A stretch of DNA of 64,000 nt from a virus. Below the pieces are notes generated by a model, which had not been told where the DNA came from, ran no database searches, and saw only the letters and a program-made list of their open reading frames with translations. Each line of letters opens with the position of its first letter. Position 1 is the stretch's first letter. Positions 48,114 through 57,533 of this stretch are shown piece after piece. The position numbers were made by a program, and so were the translations under genes. The stretch spans positions 1 through 64,000 of the IMG/VR virus record IMGVR_UViG_3300008113_000020, one strand, 5' to 3'.

Positions 48114-48947
48114 TTATAATTTAGCCGCAGTACCACTGCCAAAATCACAATCACTTGTAATTCCTCTAGTTATTTTATAGCTATGGTCCGATCTTTTGAA
48201 TCTTACTTGATAGTAAACATCATTAATTTCGTCCACAGTATTACTATAATTCATCTCATAAAACTTAACAGGATTTGCTGTTGTACCCACTCTTTCACCA
48301 TTTACTAAGCTAGAATTATTTGCTGTTAAATCTTTATTTAAAAATCTCGTAATTGTGCCGTCTTCAGCATTAAAAAATCTAGCAGTCATGTAAAAGGTTA
48401 GACCGCTAAACACACTATCATCACCAAACCAAAACAAATACATATTTTCGGTGTTTCTGTAGTTGTTACCATTAAATACCGGTACAAAAATGTCTTCTCT
48501 TAAATTTAAGTCGAAAACTTTTTGTCCAAGAGGTATTGATAGGTTTTTAGCAAAAACAAGTTTTTGTGTTTCTCTTTCTCTTGTTGTATAAAATTCTAAT
48601 CTAAAGAAACTATTAACGGTGTGTTTTAATAACTTAGCATTTTCTTTTGGGCTTATACCAATTAAATCGTAGTCAAAGCCATTATCATAATCTCTAGGAT
48701 TTTGATTATTTAAAAAATAAAACTGATACCAAATGTCACATTGTTTAGTCGATACCCCAGATATTGTCACATCGTAAGGTTCATGAATATATCTAACAGT
48801 TTCATAGTTTTCAACCGGATTAATAATTGATCTAAGAACTTCTTCCTGATAATCTAGGAAATTTTCTTCCCAACCAGCATTTATTCTAAAATCTGTTTCC
48901 GGATTAAAAACCAAAGATTTACTATCTCTATTATACAATATATTCAT
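48114..48947 (-). CDS. Virion structural protein, 277 aa
   Basis: This mixed beta protein (MNILYNRDSKSLVFNPETDF at the start) has aromatic segments (DIWYQFYFLNNQNPRDYDNG, MYLFWFGDDSVFSGLTFYMT). No recognised domain. It is tightly packed between the 588-aa and 420-aa genes, which suggests that it is an assembly partner in the baseplate periphery. Confidence 0.7.
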   Translation of the reverse strand: MNILYNRDSKSLVFNPETDFRINAGWEENFLDYQEEVLRSIINPVENYETVRYIHEPYDVTISGVSTKQCDIWYQFYFLNNQNPRDYDNGFDYDLIGISPKENAKLLKHTVNSFFRLEFYTTRERETQKLVFAKNLSIPLGQKVFDLNLREDIFVPVFNGNNYRNTENMYLFWFGDDSVFSGLTFYMTARFFNAEDGTITRFLNKDLTANNSSLVNGERVGTTANPVKFYEMNYSNTVDEINDVYYQVRFKRSDHSYKITRGITSDCDFGSGTAAKL

Positions 48948-48948
48948 T

Positions 48949-50715
48949 TTAACAATTTATGTTTGTATTTCCGAACCCTTTAAATCCATCTGATTTATTA
49001 TTAAATTCTTTTTCGTTTATAAAATAAAAATTAAAATCTGTTTTAACATAATGCTGTCCATTTACAAATGGAAAGTCGGTGCCATTACCTTCATCATCAA
49101 CAAACCCATGATCATATAAATCCCTCCACTTCCATAATCTTTCATCTGGAAAGTATCTGGCATTATCTGGAAGATCTAATATATTGTTAGTATTAAATGT
49201 TTCAATATATGATGAAAGCTGTCTTAGCTTTACTCTATAGTGTGGTTGATATAATAACCCCATTTTATTGTTTGCTGTAGCTCCGCTAAAGCCTGTAACA
49301 TTTTCATCTTGACTATGATCAAAAATTGTTGTTGGGTGAACAATTTTATGAAGCGCTTCAGATATGATTCTTTCTTTTAATTCATAAGGATTGTATTCGA
49401 CAAATGCACCAGTTAAAATTGTTCCAGTTGGTATTGTGCTACCAGATGTAAAAGTTATTCCACTAATAGTAACAGATGTACCACTAAGTGATGTTTCTTG
49501 TGTTGTTGTTCCACTAAAATGATCATCTATCCAACTATCGTGTAAATGAAATCTATAACCAACCTTTGGTGGATATTCAAAATAACCTGAGCCATTTTTA
49601 AATAAAACTGTTACATAAACCTCTGTTGGTGTATAACCAAGATTATTTGTTAGGCCAGTTAAAATAAAACTATTTCTAAAATCATATAATAAAGACTCTG
49701 GTCGATTTCTTTCAACTAAAACATCATTATTACCAACACTATCTTCAAATAAAATCTTTTTTTCTTCCTCAAATATTGGTACCTCAAATCCGGCTTTATC
49801 TAAAATATAATCGGTATGTGGGGTTAATATTTTATGTTTATGTACGTAATATGTTGATGTTGTTCCTGATATATTTTTATCATTAATACATCTTTTAATT
49901 GTGATTAATGTTGGTAGGGTTATACCACTAAATTGTTGTCTATTTAAATTTATTACATACTTTGATGAATTGTATTTATCATCCCCTAGGCTTGAAACAG
50001 AATATGTTTTTCCGCTTACAGCCGAAACAGAAGATATTATAACAAACTCATCTTCACCAATTCCATGTGGGACTGGTGTTATTAATTTATAATTTGTTGC
50101 TGTTGTTTCTACTCTACATGGTATTCCTTTTCCACTAGTAAATGTAATAATATTTGTACCTTCTACTTTGGTTGCCCCACTTAGTGTATACTTCATTGGG
50201 TAATTAGTATCACCACTGTATACGTAACTCATATAAAGATTCCAGTTATGGTATGGGGCATCCATATTGGATATATTCTGATGTTTATTTCTTGGTTTTG
50301 TTGGTAATGAAAATGTTGGTGTATAAGTGCCGTATGTTGATCCACTAACAGATGGAATGCTAATATCTTGTCTATATGTGTCTCTTCTTATAAATGCAAA
50401 TTCATCATATGGAATATATCCTGTATTATCTCCAATATCACCCGCACCGCTTAAATAAAGATATTCAGTTAAATTTTGATAATTACTATCACCCTCATAC
50501 ATGTTTCTGAATATCATTCTTAGTTTACCATATATTTTATATTTGTTGCTTTGTGCCCTTTCGTAGCTAAAGTGTTCTTCAAGATCTAAAACAATTGAAC
50601 GGTCACCTTCCCTTAACAATTCTTCACTTGTTTCTAAACCAATTCTTGTTGATAGATCAACAGCTGGGGCCTTATGATACCTTAACTCTGGTAATATGAT
50701 TGTTTTCTTTTCCAT
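48949..50715 (-). CDS. Virion structural protein, 588 aa
   Basis: This protein (MEKKTIILPELRYHKAPAVD at the start) has an N-terminal ~130-aa helical-beta part (LDLEEHFSYERAQSNKYKIY, RNMYEGDSNYQNLTEY). A beta-rich middle follows (YRFHLHDSWIDDHFSGTTTQ), with a C-terminal YFPDERLWKWRDLYDHGFVD. The C-terminal motif is one I recall from baseplate proteins of large T4-like phages but cannot tie to a specific T4 gene. It shares one base with the 1435-aa gene before it. Confidence 0.72.
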   Translation of the reverse strand: MEKKTIILPELRYHKAPAVDLSTRIGLETSEELLREGDRSIVLDLEEHFSYERAQSNKYKIYGKLRMIFRNMYEGDSNYQNLTEYLYLSGAGDIGDNTGYIPYDEFAFIRRDTYRQDISIPSVSGSTYGTYTPTFSLPTKPRNKHQNISNMDAPYHNWNLYMSYVYSGDTNYPMKYTLSGATKVEGTNIITFTSGKGIPCRVETTATNYKLITPVPHGIGEDEFVIISSVSAVSGKTYSVSSLGDDKYNSSKYVINLNRQQFSGITLPTLITIKRCINDKNISGTTSTYYVHKHKILTPHTDYILDKAGFEVPIFEEEKKILFEDSVGNNDVLVERNRPESLLYDFRNSFILTGLTNNLGYTPTEVYVTVLFKNGSGYFEYPPKVGYRFHLHDSWIDDHFSGTTTQETSLSGTSVTISGITFTSGSTIPTGTILTGAFVEYNPYELKERIISEALHKIVHPTTIFDHSQDENVTGFSGATANNKMGLLYQPHYRVKLRQLSSYIETFNTNNILDLPDNARYFPDERLWKWRDLYDHGFVDDEGNGTDFPFVNGQHYVKTDFNFYFINEKEFNNKSDGFKGFGNTNINC

Positions 50716-53700
50716 TATTCAGTTGATGGGAATGCACCTTTTGGTCCATAATATTTTATAAATTTATCATAAGCCGTGCTGCCAGGTCTTAATCCGAAAT
50801 AGAATTGGAATGGTGTTGATAATACTTGTTTGTTTCCAGAATAGTTTAATGCTGTTTGATAAATAAATGTTTCATTATTGTCTTTTACATATGGTATTGG
50901 TGCAGACCATGCCCCATTAACTACAACATAGATATTTCCAGTTAATGGATTTTTCTGGGTTCCAGTTAAAACATGTAGCCAAAGGTCTCCTTCAACAAAT
51001 TCTGTTGCACTTGTTGGTGTTGTTAATCTTATTGCCTCAAATCTTTCTAATGAATCAGGATAGTTACCAACAAGAGAAAACGTATCATGTGTTTTTGTCA
51101 TTGGTTTAATTAAATATTCCTCTTCACCATCAGCCATTAAATAATTTGTTGTTGTACTAGTTGTTCCTGATATTGAAACCATTCTTTGTAATTTTTGAAC
51201 ACCGATAGCATTTCTGTCCCAAAATTGGTCATCGTTTAAACCAAATCCAGTTGCACCTTTATTCCATAAATAAAAAGGAACTTTTTGTGTAAAATCACCC
51301 AATCTATTATTTAAACAATATCTAACAAAACTTCCATTTACATCTAATTTAAAATCAATTGGTGTTGGCCCCCATGACGATCCATTTTTAAAATATGTCA
51401 TAAACGTTGTATCTTCTGGATCTAAGAATTCACCATTAAACATAAAATAATGTGAACTATCTAAATCAAAAGCTTCAATGCCAGCTTCACAATTTATTGA
51501 TATTAATTGTAAAACATCACCATCCATTACGTAACCATTAAAAGTGTAACCACTATTAGTGAAGAAATCATCAATATTTGTTCTTGCCGCTGAAACATCC
51601 ATTCTATAGTTAATAACATGTTCTATGACATTACCAGGGTCTTGATATGATGACGCAGTTAAGTCTCTTATTACTGAGCATGTTGGATCCACCGCCGGAT
51701 CAAAACATATCTCATCAAAAAATTCATCTCTAACACCAACATCATAGAAAGTTGTTGGGTGTAAAAGCTCAACGTACGGTTTTTGTTCATTTGGTTTTTG
51801 GCCAATAAATAATTTTGTTGTTGGATTATAAGGTGTGCTTCTATAATAGAATTTCCCATCTAAAACATTAAAGAAAACTAATTCTCTAGGGTACTTACTA
51901 CCTCTTTGATTTAAATCTCTTATTGTTTTATCATCCCATTTTATTCTATAGTCAAATTTAAAGAAGTATAATAATCCGTGAAGCCAATTCTCTATGAATG
52001 AATAATTTGTTACACCACCACAGAAGAACAATCCTATCCTTTTTCTTCTATACCATTCTTGTATCATCGATGCATTTTTAGAGCCACCTTCAACAACCGG
52101 TATAACAGTAAACACACCGTCCCTTATTTCTGAATACCCAGATTTTGTTTTTCTATCATAATATGTATTTCCAAGTTTTGACCAAATCACTAGTCTAGGC
52201 AAACGACCTGCACCACTAGAACCAATGATATCAGCCATAATGGTATAACTTGAATTTGGTTTTGTTGCTGATTCAACATAACCAGATGGGTACGCTGGTG
52301 GATATACTGGTGTATATCTATCACCATATGTTGATCCTGTTGACCAAAGATATGCTTGAGATATAGATTCATCATATGCCTTATCATATTTAAAGCAACC
52401 CTCTTCAATATTAAACACTGCCGCAGGGCTATCTGGATTTATCTTGGGTTTACTTCTATCATAAATTCTAAGTGTAACGTATGTACCTCTATCTGCGTAA
52501 TTACCTGAACCATTATTACCTCCACTATATCCTTCGTAGTTAAAACCAGAAAGCTCAGCCCAACTTCCGTGATTGAAAAATAAACCATTAACAGTTCTAC
52601 TTGAATACTCTCCAACAACATTTACTAAATATGTAACATATGCTGTTCCATAGTTACCTTCACCAGTTGCCCAAGAATCTAAAATACCTTGATTTATAGT
52701 ATTTGTTGCAAATTTAATTCTATCCCCAGCCGCAGCATTTGTACTAAATGAAACAGTGAAATCACTTAATGAAACAGATTTTGTTAATGTATCACCACTT
52801 GCTGGCGAATATGGTAGTATATTATCTTTAACTGCCGATACTGCTTCCGCAACAAATCTAGAATTATTTGGGTCATTTGGTATCGGTGTGATAGTATATG
52901 TATGTAAACTATTTAAAATTGTTCTTGTAGCAGAGTTAGTACTACCTGTGATTGCGAAGGTGTTTCCACTCATAAATGAATCGTTCGGATCATAGTCTCT
53001 TGCTCTACCACCAGGAAAAACTGCTGATGTGTTTTCATTTGTATCTGTGTTAAATGAATAAGGTATCACAAATACATTACCTCCCGTAGCACCAATCCCT
53101 ATAACCTTAAATGTAATTTCACCAACAGAACAATAAGTACTAGATAATGATGCACCTAATGTTGCATATTCATCATCAGTAGAACATTCTTCACAATCTG
53201 GATACGTTGTTAATGATAATGTTTGAGTTCCATTAACTTGTAATCTATGTGCGATATCTTGAAATTGTTCCCCGATTTTAGCGAAAGGTCTCCAGTTAAA
53301 CGGCCACCCAAAATATATTGCATACAATGCCTTACCAATAGTCATAAAAAATCTACCTAGTAATTCAAAAACAAAATTTAATATGATGGCAAATATAAAT
53401 TGTAAGAATAATAGAACTTGTGATAGTAATAGACCAAATTTAGTTCTATTTTTAAATGCAAAGTTTGTTGGTATGTAATTTGCTGTACCTGTACAATCAT
53501 CTTCAGAGTTCGGTCTAATTTCTTTTATACCTAAAAATGCGTCTCTTCTGGTTAAACCAAATAAATTTTCTACAGCAGATACTTCATAATGTGATCCTTG
53601 AAAGGATGTTGGTGTGTATACTTTTCCGTAAATAAATTTATAAAAATAATCTTCAGGTATGTCATTATTGTTTGTGCCTAATATCAATTCTTTTTTATGT

Positions 53701-55022
53701 AATTTTTCTGCCGATGTTAGTGGCTCAAGTGTTACACCAGTTGGTACTGGTACATTTATGTAATCTTCAAATACATCTGAAAAAACATATGATGAAATAA
53801 TAGCTTCACTATATTCGCTAGCACCGCCAGTACTATACTTATTAAATTCTCTAATATTTGGAACTAAATAAGTTGCAGATGATGTGCCTCTTGCTGAGCC
53901 TTCTCCTGATGACCCGCTTAATTCTAATTTAAGTCTTGCTATTGTTGATGTGGCAACCCCTTTGTTAGGGTCATTTGTTGTTTCTTGTTCACCAAACTCA
54001 TTTGTATAAACATAATCAAGATTCATTGGCATCGTTGCCATTGCTGTTCCATCTTCGTCAATAACCCCTGGATTAAAATATTCTAATTCTGGATATAATG
54101 TTACACCATCTGATCCTATAACTTTCCTACCAGTAAATCTAACCCCCTGTATTTTACCGTCACTTGTTTGTAAATTACATTTATATCCACTTTTTCTTCT
54201 AATAACACCACTTCTTTTAACTGCGTCACCATCTGAATCTGTAACCGCTGAAACCAACATTAAGGATACTGGATCAACTTTAATTCCTAAGTTAGATAAG
54301 TCGAAATCTGCCCTGGTTATTCCTATTTGACACAAATCCATATTTCCCCAAAAAGGAGAAACATCAATAGTTTTATCGAAAGCAACTATTTGTGGTAACC
54401 CATCTAAATCGGTATCGGATCTGAATTTGAAAAATCTATCAAATTTATTAGCGTCTTCACCTTGTCTTATAAAGTCATATGGTCTAAGTGAAAAACAACC
54501 CATATCTGATAAATCAACATCAATATGTAATTGCTGTTCGCCTAAAGGTATGCCCCAAATCATATAGTCACCAGCATAGTTTGTTTTAGCTGTGAACTTG
54601 TAATATTTTTCAAAAACTTCTAATTGTTCTTCTCTACTAAGAATATCGTTTTGGTCTGGGAATGTACCTGTTGGTGTATGCCCAGCATGTTGTTGTCTAG
54701 CTGGTAATAGGTTATATCTATAACCATCATCATTTTTATCACTACTAAGTTTGAATGGGTAAAGTGTGGAAATTACTGGATCTTGCTCGTCTTGGTCTGA
54801 TATTGGTACTAAAATGGAAACTCTTGCGTTTGGTATACCTAATCCATTATTTGCTGTTACCCTACCGCAAACAACACCATAGTCAGCACATAATGACGTA
54901 TAAGCGTCTTGTTGTGTGAATTTTAAGGATAAAATTTCTAAAAGATCATAATCCTGTTTTAATTCAACAGTTACTTTCTTATCCCCGTTTAAAGTGGTGT
55001 TAATTCTGTGCTTTTGTACCAT
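50715..55022 (-). CDS. Large baseplate protein (gp7 position) with hydrophobic segment
   Basis: This 1435-aa protein follows gp25 and gp6, the place of T4 gp7, and is similar in size to gp7 (~1032 aa) but longer. Residues ~45-185 contain a carboxypeptidase-regulatory-like beta domain (VCGRVTANNGLGIPNARVSI, NYAGDYMIWGIPLGEQQLHI). Near residues 520-570 lies a strongly hydrophobic helix-rich stretch (LLSQVLLFLQFIFAIILNFV and FELLGRFFMTIGKALYAIYF) followed by CEEC. The C-terminal half is beta-rich with segments such as IMADIIGSSGAGRLPRLVIW. The hydrophobic segment is unusual in a baseplate protein and could be a membrane-interacting element. Confidence 0.78.
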   Translation of the reverse strand: MVQKHRINTTLNGDKKVTVELKQDYDLLEILSLKFTQQDAYTSLCADYGVVCGRVTANNGLGIPNARVSILVPISDQDEQDPVISTLYPFKLSSDKNDDGYRYNLLPARQQHAGHTPTGTFPDQNDILSREEQLEVFEKYYKFTAKTNYAGDYMIWGIPLGEQQLHIDVDLSDMGCFSLRPYDFIRQGEDANKFDRFFKFRSDTDLDGLPQIVAFDKTIDVSPFWGNMDLCQIGITRADFDLSNLGIKVDPVSLMLVSAVTDSDGDAVKRSGVIRRKSGYKCNLQTSDGKIQGVRFTGRKVIGSDGVTLYPELEYFNPGVIDEDGTAMATMPMNLDYVYTNEFGEQETTNDPNKGVATSTIARLKLELSGSSGEGSARGTSSATYLVPNIREFNKYSTGGASEYSEAIISSYVFSDVFEDYINVPVPTGVTLEPLTSAEKLHKKELILGTNNNDIPEDYFYKFIYGKVYTPTSFQGSHYEVSAVENLFGLTRRDAFLGIKEIRPNSEDDCTGTANYIPTNFAFKNRTKFGLLLSQVLLFLQFIFAIILNFVFELLGRFFMTIGKALYAIYFGWPFNWRPFAKIGEQFQDIAHRLQVNGTQTLSLTTYPDCEECSTDDEYATLGASLSSTYCSVGEITFKVIGIGATGGNVFVIPYSFNTDTNENTSAVFPGGRARDYDPNDSFMSGNTFAITGSTNSATRTILNSLHTYTITPIPNDPNNSRFVAEAVSAVKDNILPYSPASGDTLTKSVSLSDFTVSFSTNAAAGDRIKFATNTINQGILDSWATGEGNYGTAYVTYLVNVVGEYSSRTVNGLFFNHGSWAELSGFNYEGYSGGNNGSGNYADRGTYVTLRIYDRSKPKINPDSPAAVFNIEEGCFKYDKAYDESISQAYLWSTGSTYGDRYTPVYPPAYPSGYVESATKPNSSYTIMADIIGSSGAGRLPRLVIWSKLGNTYYDRKTKSGYSEIRDGVFTVIPVVEGGSKNASMIQEWYRRKRIGLFFCGGVTNYSFIENWLHGLLYFFKFDYRIKWDDKTIRDLNQRGSKYPRELVFFNVLDGKFYYRSTPYNPTTKLFIGQKPNEQKPYVELLHPTTFYDVGVRDEFFDEICFDPAVDPTCSVIRDLTASSYQDPGNVIEHVINYRMDVSAARTNIDDFFTNSGYTFNGYVMDGDVLQLISINCEAGIEAFDLDSSHYFMFNGEFLDPEDTTFMTYFKNGSSWGPTPIDFKLDVNGSFVRYCLNNRLGDFTQKVPFYLWNKGATGFGLNDDQFWDRNAIGVQKLQRMVSISGTTSTTTNYLMADGEEEYLIKPMTKTHDTFSLVGNYPDSLERFEAIRLTTPTSATEFVEGDLWLHVLTGTQKNPLTGNIYVVVNGAWSAPIPYVKDNNETFIYQTALNYSGNKQVLSTPFQFYFGLRPGSTAYDKFIKYYGPKGAFPSTE
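53290..53450 (-). other. Hydrophobic helical segment inside the 1435-aa baseplate protein
   Basis: About 50 consecutive residues have the hydrophobicity of two transmembrane helices, flanked by Lys/Arg and a Cys pair. In a soluble virion protein this would have to be buried or act in membrane contact. Confidence 0.6.
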
Positions 55023-55082
55023 ATTAACTATAAATAGAAACTCATCAATTTTCCTATAGAAAAAAGATAAGTAAAAAAGACG

Positions 55083-56915
55083 TTAATATGTAGTCGTGCC
55101 TAATGTTTTTACCCTGATTTTTATATCTTTTTGAGGAAATCTAATCTGGAATATTTGATTAGCTTTCATAAAAATCGTCATATCATTTTGTAAAATTTCT
55201 TTTGTAGCTGAATCTTTGTATGACTGTGAAACCTGTGACGAAGAATATTCGCCACCGATTTTATTGAAAACTCTGACATCAATAACGTTTACAACACCTG
55301 GAACATTGTTTACTTCTTTCATTAATTCACCAACAAATAGTGGGTCTCCCATTTTTCTTTTATCAATAGAAAAATACTCTGTTGTTGATGAGATTACATC
55401 TCTTATAACTTCTCCTTGGTTTTGGTTTTTATCCAATAAAAGGTCAATTTCTAACCCCATATCAATGACTTCACCGCTAACAATATCAATGTAGTCATTT
55501 ATCATTCTAAACTGAGAAAGATAGTTTAATATGTTTTGTTTTAGTGTATTAGAAACTACGCTCGTTAAATTACCACTCTCATCATATGACAATAGTTTAA
55601 CTCTCACTTTGTTGTCTTCTTCCATAACATTAACCTTTGCTGGAGCCCCATATGTTGATGGCATAGTTTCAATCATTGATTTATAGTCATTTAGTGTGAC
55701 CGCTCTATTCTGTGCAGCAAAGTTATATGCAACCATGGCTCTAAGTTCTTCAACAGTTGGTTGATCAGCTCCGCCAACAGCTGGTGTTACGTTAGTTACA
55801 CTTAAAGATTGTGAAACTTGACTATTTGTGTCAGAATTGGGGCCTGTAATAATAAAGTCTGAATTTTCCACATTATTGATGACACCAACCCCAATATTGC
55901 TTTCTTTACCTCCACCTATTCTGTATTTTATGAATAGTGTTGTTTCTTGTTTTGGAATTGAACCTAGTGAAAGGTTATTTAGATATGATGATAAATTTAC
56001 TTTTAATTTATCAGTAATATAATTATCTAGATTATCAAGTGGATCAATATTTCCCGAACCAAATGTTAAAAAGAAATATCCTTCTGGGGTGTATTCTGTA
56101 ATAAATTTATTTTGTACTGTAACATATTCACCAGCTTTAAAATTTGGTCTGTCAGAAACACCAGTTGTACTTGGAACAAACACTTTGTCTTGAACTAGGG
56201 ATTGAACTTCGTACCATTTATTTGGATCACTTATAAACTCACTATAAGCGGGATTACCCGCAAATGTGGTTCCTTCCTTATGAATTACAGCAGAAACACC
56301 AAGTACGTTTCTTTCTGGTAAAAATATCTTTAAAAACGGTTTTTGATCTTGCTGAGTGATAACTTTTCTGAAAATCTTAGTTACACCGTTAACAACAGGT
56401 TCTCTTTTTACGATCGTATAAGAAATTAATCTGTTGTTATTATCAAAGTTTGGTAGTTTTAATCTATTCGGTTCTCCTTTACTATTAAAAGGATTTGAAA
56501 AATCAATATCTTCAATTGTTTCAAATATTTGACCACCTCCAGAAATTTGTGCGCCAGCTCTTAAAATTCCTTCGTATCTATCATCATCTTTATCACCTCT
56601 AACTGGTACATTGATACTAAAATCACACAAAGCCACTGAAGGTCTTAAGCCGGGTATTCTGATACCATATGTTTTTGCAATATGAAATAAAGATTGTCTT
56701 TTTTGAGCAAAATCTAACATTGTTTCTTGCCAAACTCTATCGATATGAAAGTGTAAGTTATCAGAAACCGCCGCGTTCAAATCCAGTAAAACAGAATAAA
56801 TCGACGCGTCGTTTGTATTTTGAATAATATCCGGGTAATATTCTTTGGTTAAGTTTACTAGGTCTTGTCTCAAACCAGCAAAATCCCTGTTAGTATATGC
56901 TATCTTTTTGCTCAT
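55083..56915 (-). CDS. 6: Baseplate wedge subunit (T4 gp6-like, baseplate J family)
   Basis: This 610-aa protein begins MSKKIAYTNRDFAGLRQDLV and continues with LTKEYYPDIIQNTNDASIYS and AAVSDNLHFHIDRVWQETML. This is the conserved N-terminus of T4 gp6 and its homologues (TNRDF, then ND..I...LL...A.v.D.l..Y/H.D). Residues ~400-420 carry VNNVENS and the AVTLNDYKSMIETMP segment typical of gpJ/gp6. It forms the ring of the baseplate wedge with gp25 and the next protein. It starts 1 nt after the gp25 gene, the conserved order in T4-type phages. Confidence 0.9.
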   Translation of the reverse strand: MSKKIAYTNRDFAGLRQDLVNLTKEYYPDIIQNTNDASIYSVLLDLNAAVSDNLHFHIDRVWQETMLDFAQKRQSLFHIAKTYGIRIPGLRPSVALCDFSINVPVRGDKDDDRYEGILRAGAQISGGGQIFETIEDIDFSNPFNSKGEPNRLKLPNFDNNNRLISYTIVKREPVVNGVTKIFRKVITQQDQKPFLKIFLPERNVLGVSAVIHKEGTTFAGNPAYSEFISDPNKWYEVQSLVQDKVFVPSTTGVSDRPNFKAGEYVTVQNKFITEYTPEGYFFLTFGSGNIDPLDNLDNYITDKLKVNLSSYLNNLSLGSIPKQETTLFIKYRIGGGKESNIGVGVINNVENSDFIITGPNSDTNSQVSQSLSVTNVTPAVGGADQPTVEELRAMVAYNFAAQNRAVTLNDYKSMIETMPSTYGAPAKVNVMEEDNKVRVKLLSYDESGNLTSVVSNTLKQNILNYLSQFRMINDYIDIVSGEVIDMGLEIDLLLDKNQNQGEVIRDVISSTTEYFSIDKRKMGDPLFVGELMKEVNNVPGVVNVIDVRVFNKIGGEYSSSQVSQSYKDSATKEILQNDMTIFMKANQIFQIRFPQKDIKIRVKTLGTTTY

Positions 56916-56916
56916 A

Positions 56917-57372
56917 TTATATGTTAATAATTACAAAGTCGGAACTAGAAAAAGTTCCATTATTTGTTGTATAATCAATTCTTATTTTGGCAGTATATGG
57001 TTTAGTAGAACCGTCACCAACTCTAAATAATCTAGTATCCTCATCTTCACTAATACTTGAAGCGCCGTCTTCTGGATCTATATCAGGATTTGTAATTTTT
57101 ATTGCGTTTATCTCTAGATTTGGTATATAAATTTTAACAGTTTCTCTAATTTCATCTTCTATACTGCTGTAGGTTATACTATCATTTAAATCAAATATGA
57201 ATTCATATAACCTTGTACCGAAGTCAGGTAAAAAATATCTACTTCCTTTTCTAGTTAATAATAAATGAATAAGGTTTGCTCTAACCTCCTCATCTACATT
57301 CAATGTCATTCTAGTATAGTCACCTAACGTGCTATTTCTAAAAGGAAAATCTATACCATACTTTGTAGCCAT
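56917..57372 (-). CDS. 25: Baseplate wedge subunit (T4 gp25-like)
   Basis: The ATG at 57370-57372 (MATKYGIDFPFRNSTLGDYT) gives 151 aa, close to T4 gp25 (132 aa). An upstream in-frame extension would run through the terminator and is rejected. The protein has the gp25/lysozyme-like fold hallmarks: VRANLIHLLLTRKGSRYFLP, FGTRLYEFIFDLND and a C-terminal IDYTTNNGTFSSSDFVI strand pair. gp25 binds gp6 and nucleates the sheath. The leader contains TTTATATTTATTGAT just before the ATG and lies after a terminator, so this is the likely start of the late baseplate transcript. Confidence 0.9.
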   Translation of the reverse strand: MATKYGIDFPFRNSTLGDYTRMTLNVDEEVRANLIHLLLTRKGSRYFLPDFGTRLYEFIFDLNDSITYSSIEDEIRETVKIYIPNLEINAIKITNPDIDPEDGASSISEDEDTRLFRVGDGSTKPYTAKIRIDYTTNNGTFSSSDFVIINI

Positions 57373-57411
57373 ATCAATAAATATAAACAATACTAAAATG
57401 GATATAAATAA

Positions 57412-57435
57412 AAAACCCAACCGAAGTTGGGTTTT
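57412..57435 (-). terminator. Terminator between nrdA and gp25
   Basis: A 10-bp stem (AAAACCCAAC / GTTGGGTTTT) is closed on the minus strand by a TTCG tetraloop and followed by TTATTTATATC. The UUCG loop and T-rich tail make this a strong intrinsic terminator, about 100 nt after the NrdA stop. Confidence 0.88.
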
Positions 57436-57443
57436 AGTATTGT

Positions 57444-57533
57444 GACTTGATATTCGCACCCTGTATTGTCAAGTCCTGGATGCTCAAGGTACGCCTTGAC
57501 GACAGCTAAACTTTGAGGGCGCCACCCATTATC
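57444..57533 (-). ncRNA. Structured non-coding spacer after nrdA with alternative stems
   Basis: This ~90-nt stretch is visibly richer in GC than its surroundings and has no ORF. On the minus strand it contains GTCAAGG-CGTA-CCTTGA (6-bp hairpin, 57484-57499) and GACTTGA/TCAAGTC (7 bp, 57444-57450 with 57469-57475). Upstream, a GGGTGGCGCCC element lies near 57517-57528. GTCAAG (57495-57500) can alternatively pair with CTTGAC (57468-57473), so the two folds exclude each other. It directly precedes the terminator. It could be an attenuator or a small RNA processed from the nrdA 3' end. No known class was matched. Confidence 0.45.

Noticed and set aside
57373-57459. Upstream extension of the gp25 gene
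   Set aside because: The extended frame starts inside the terminator hairpin and adds a hydrophobic segment absent from gp25 homologues. MATKYGIDFPF at 57372 is the usual gp25-type start.
57436-57533. tRNA or hammerhead ribozyme in the nrdA spacer
   Set aside because: No cloverleaf with a T-loop TTCRANNC, and no CTGATGA/GAAA hammerhead core. The stems are too short-range for a tRNA.
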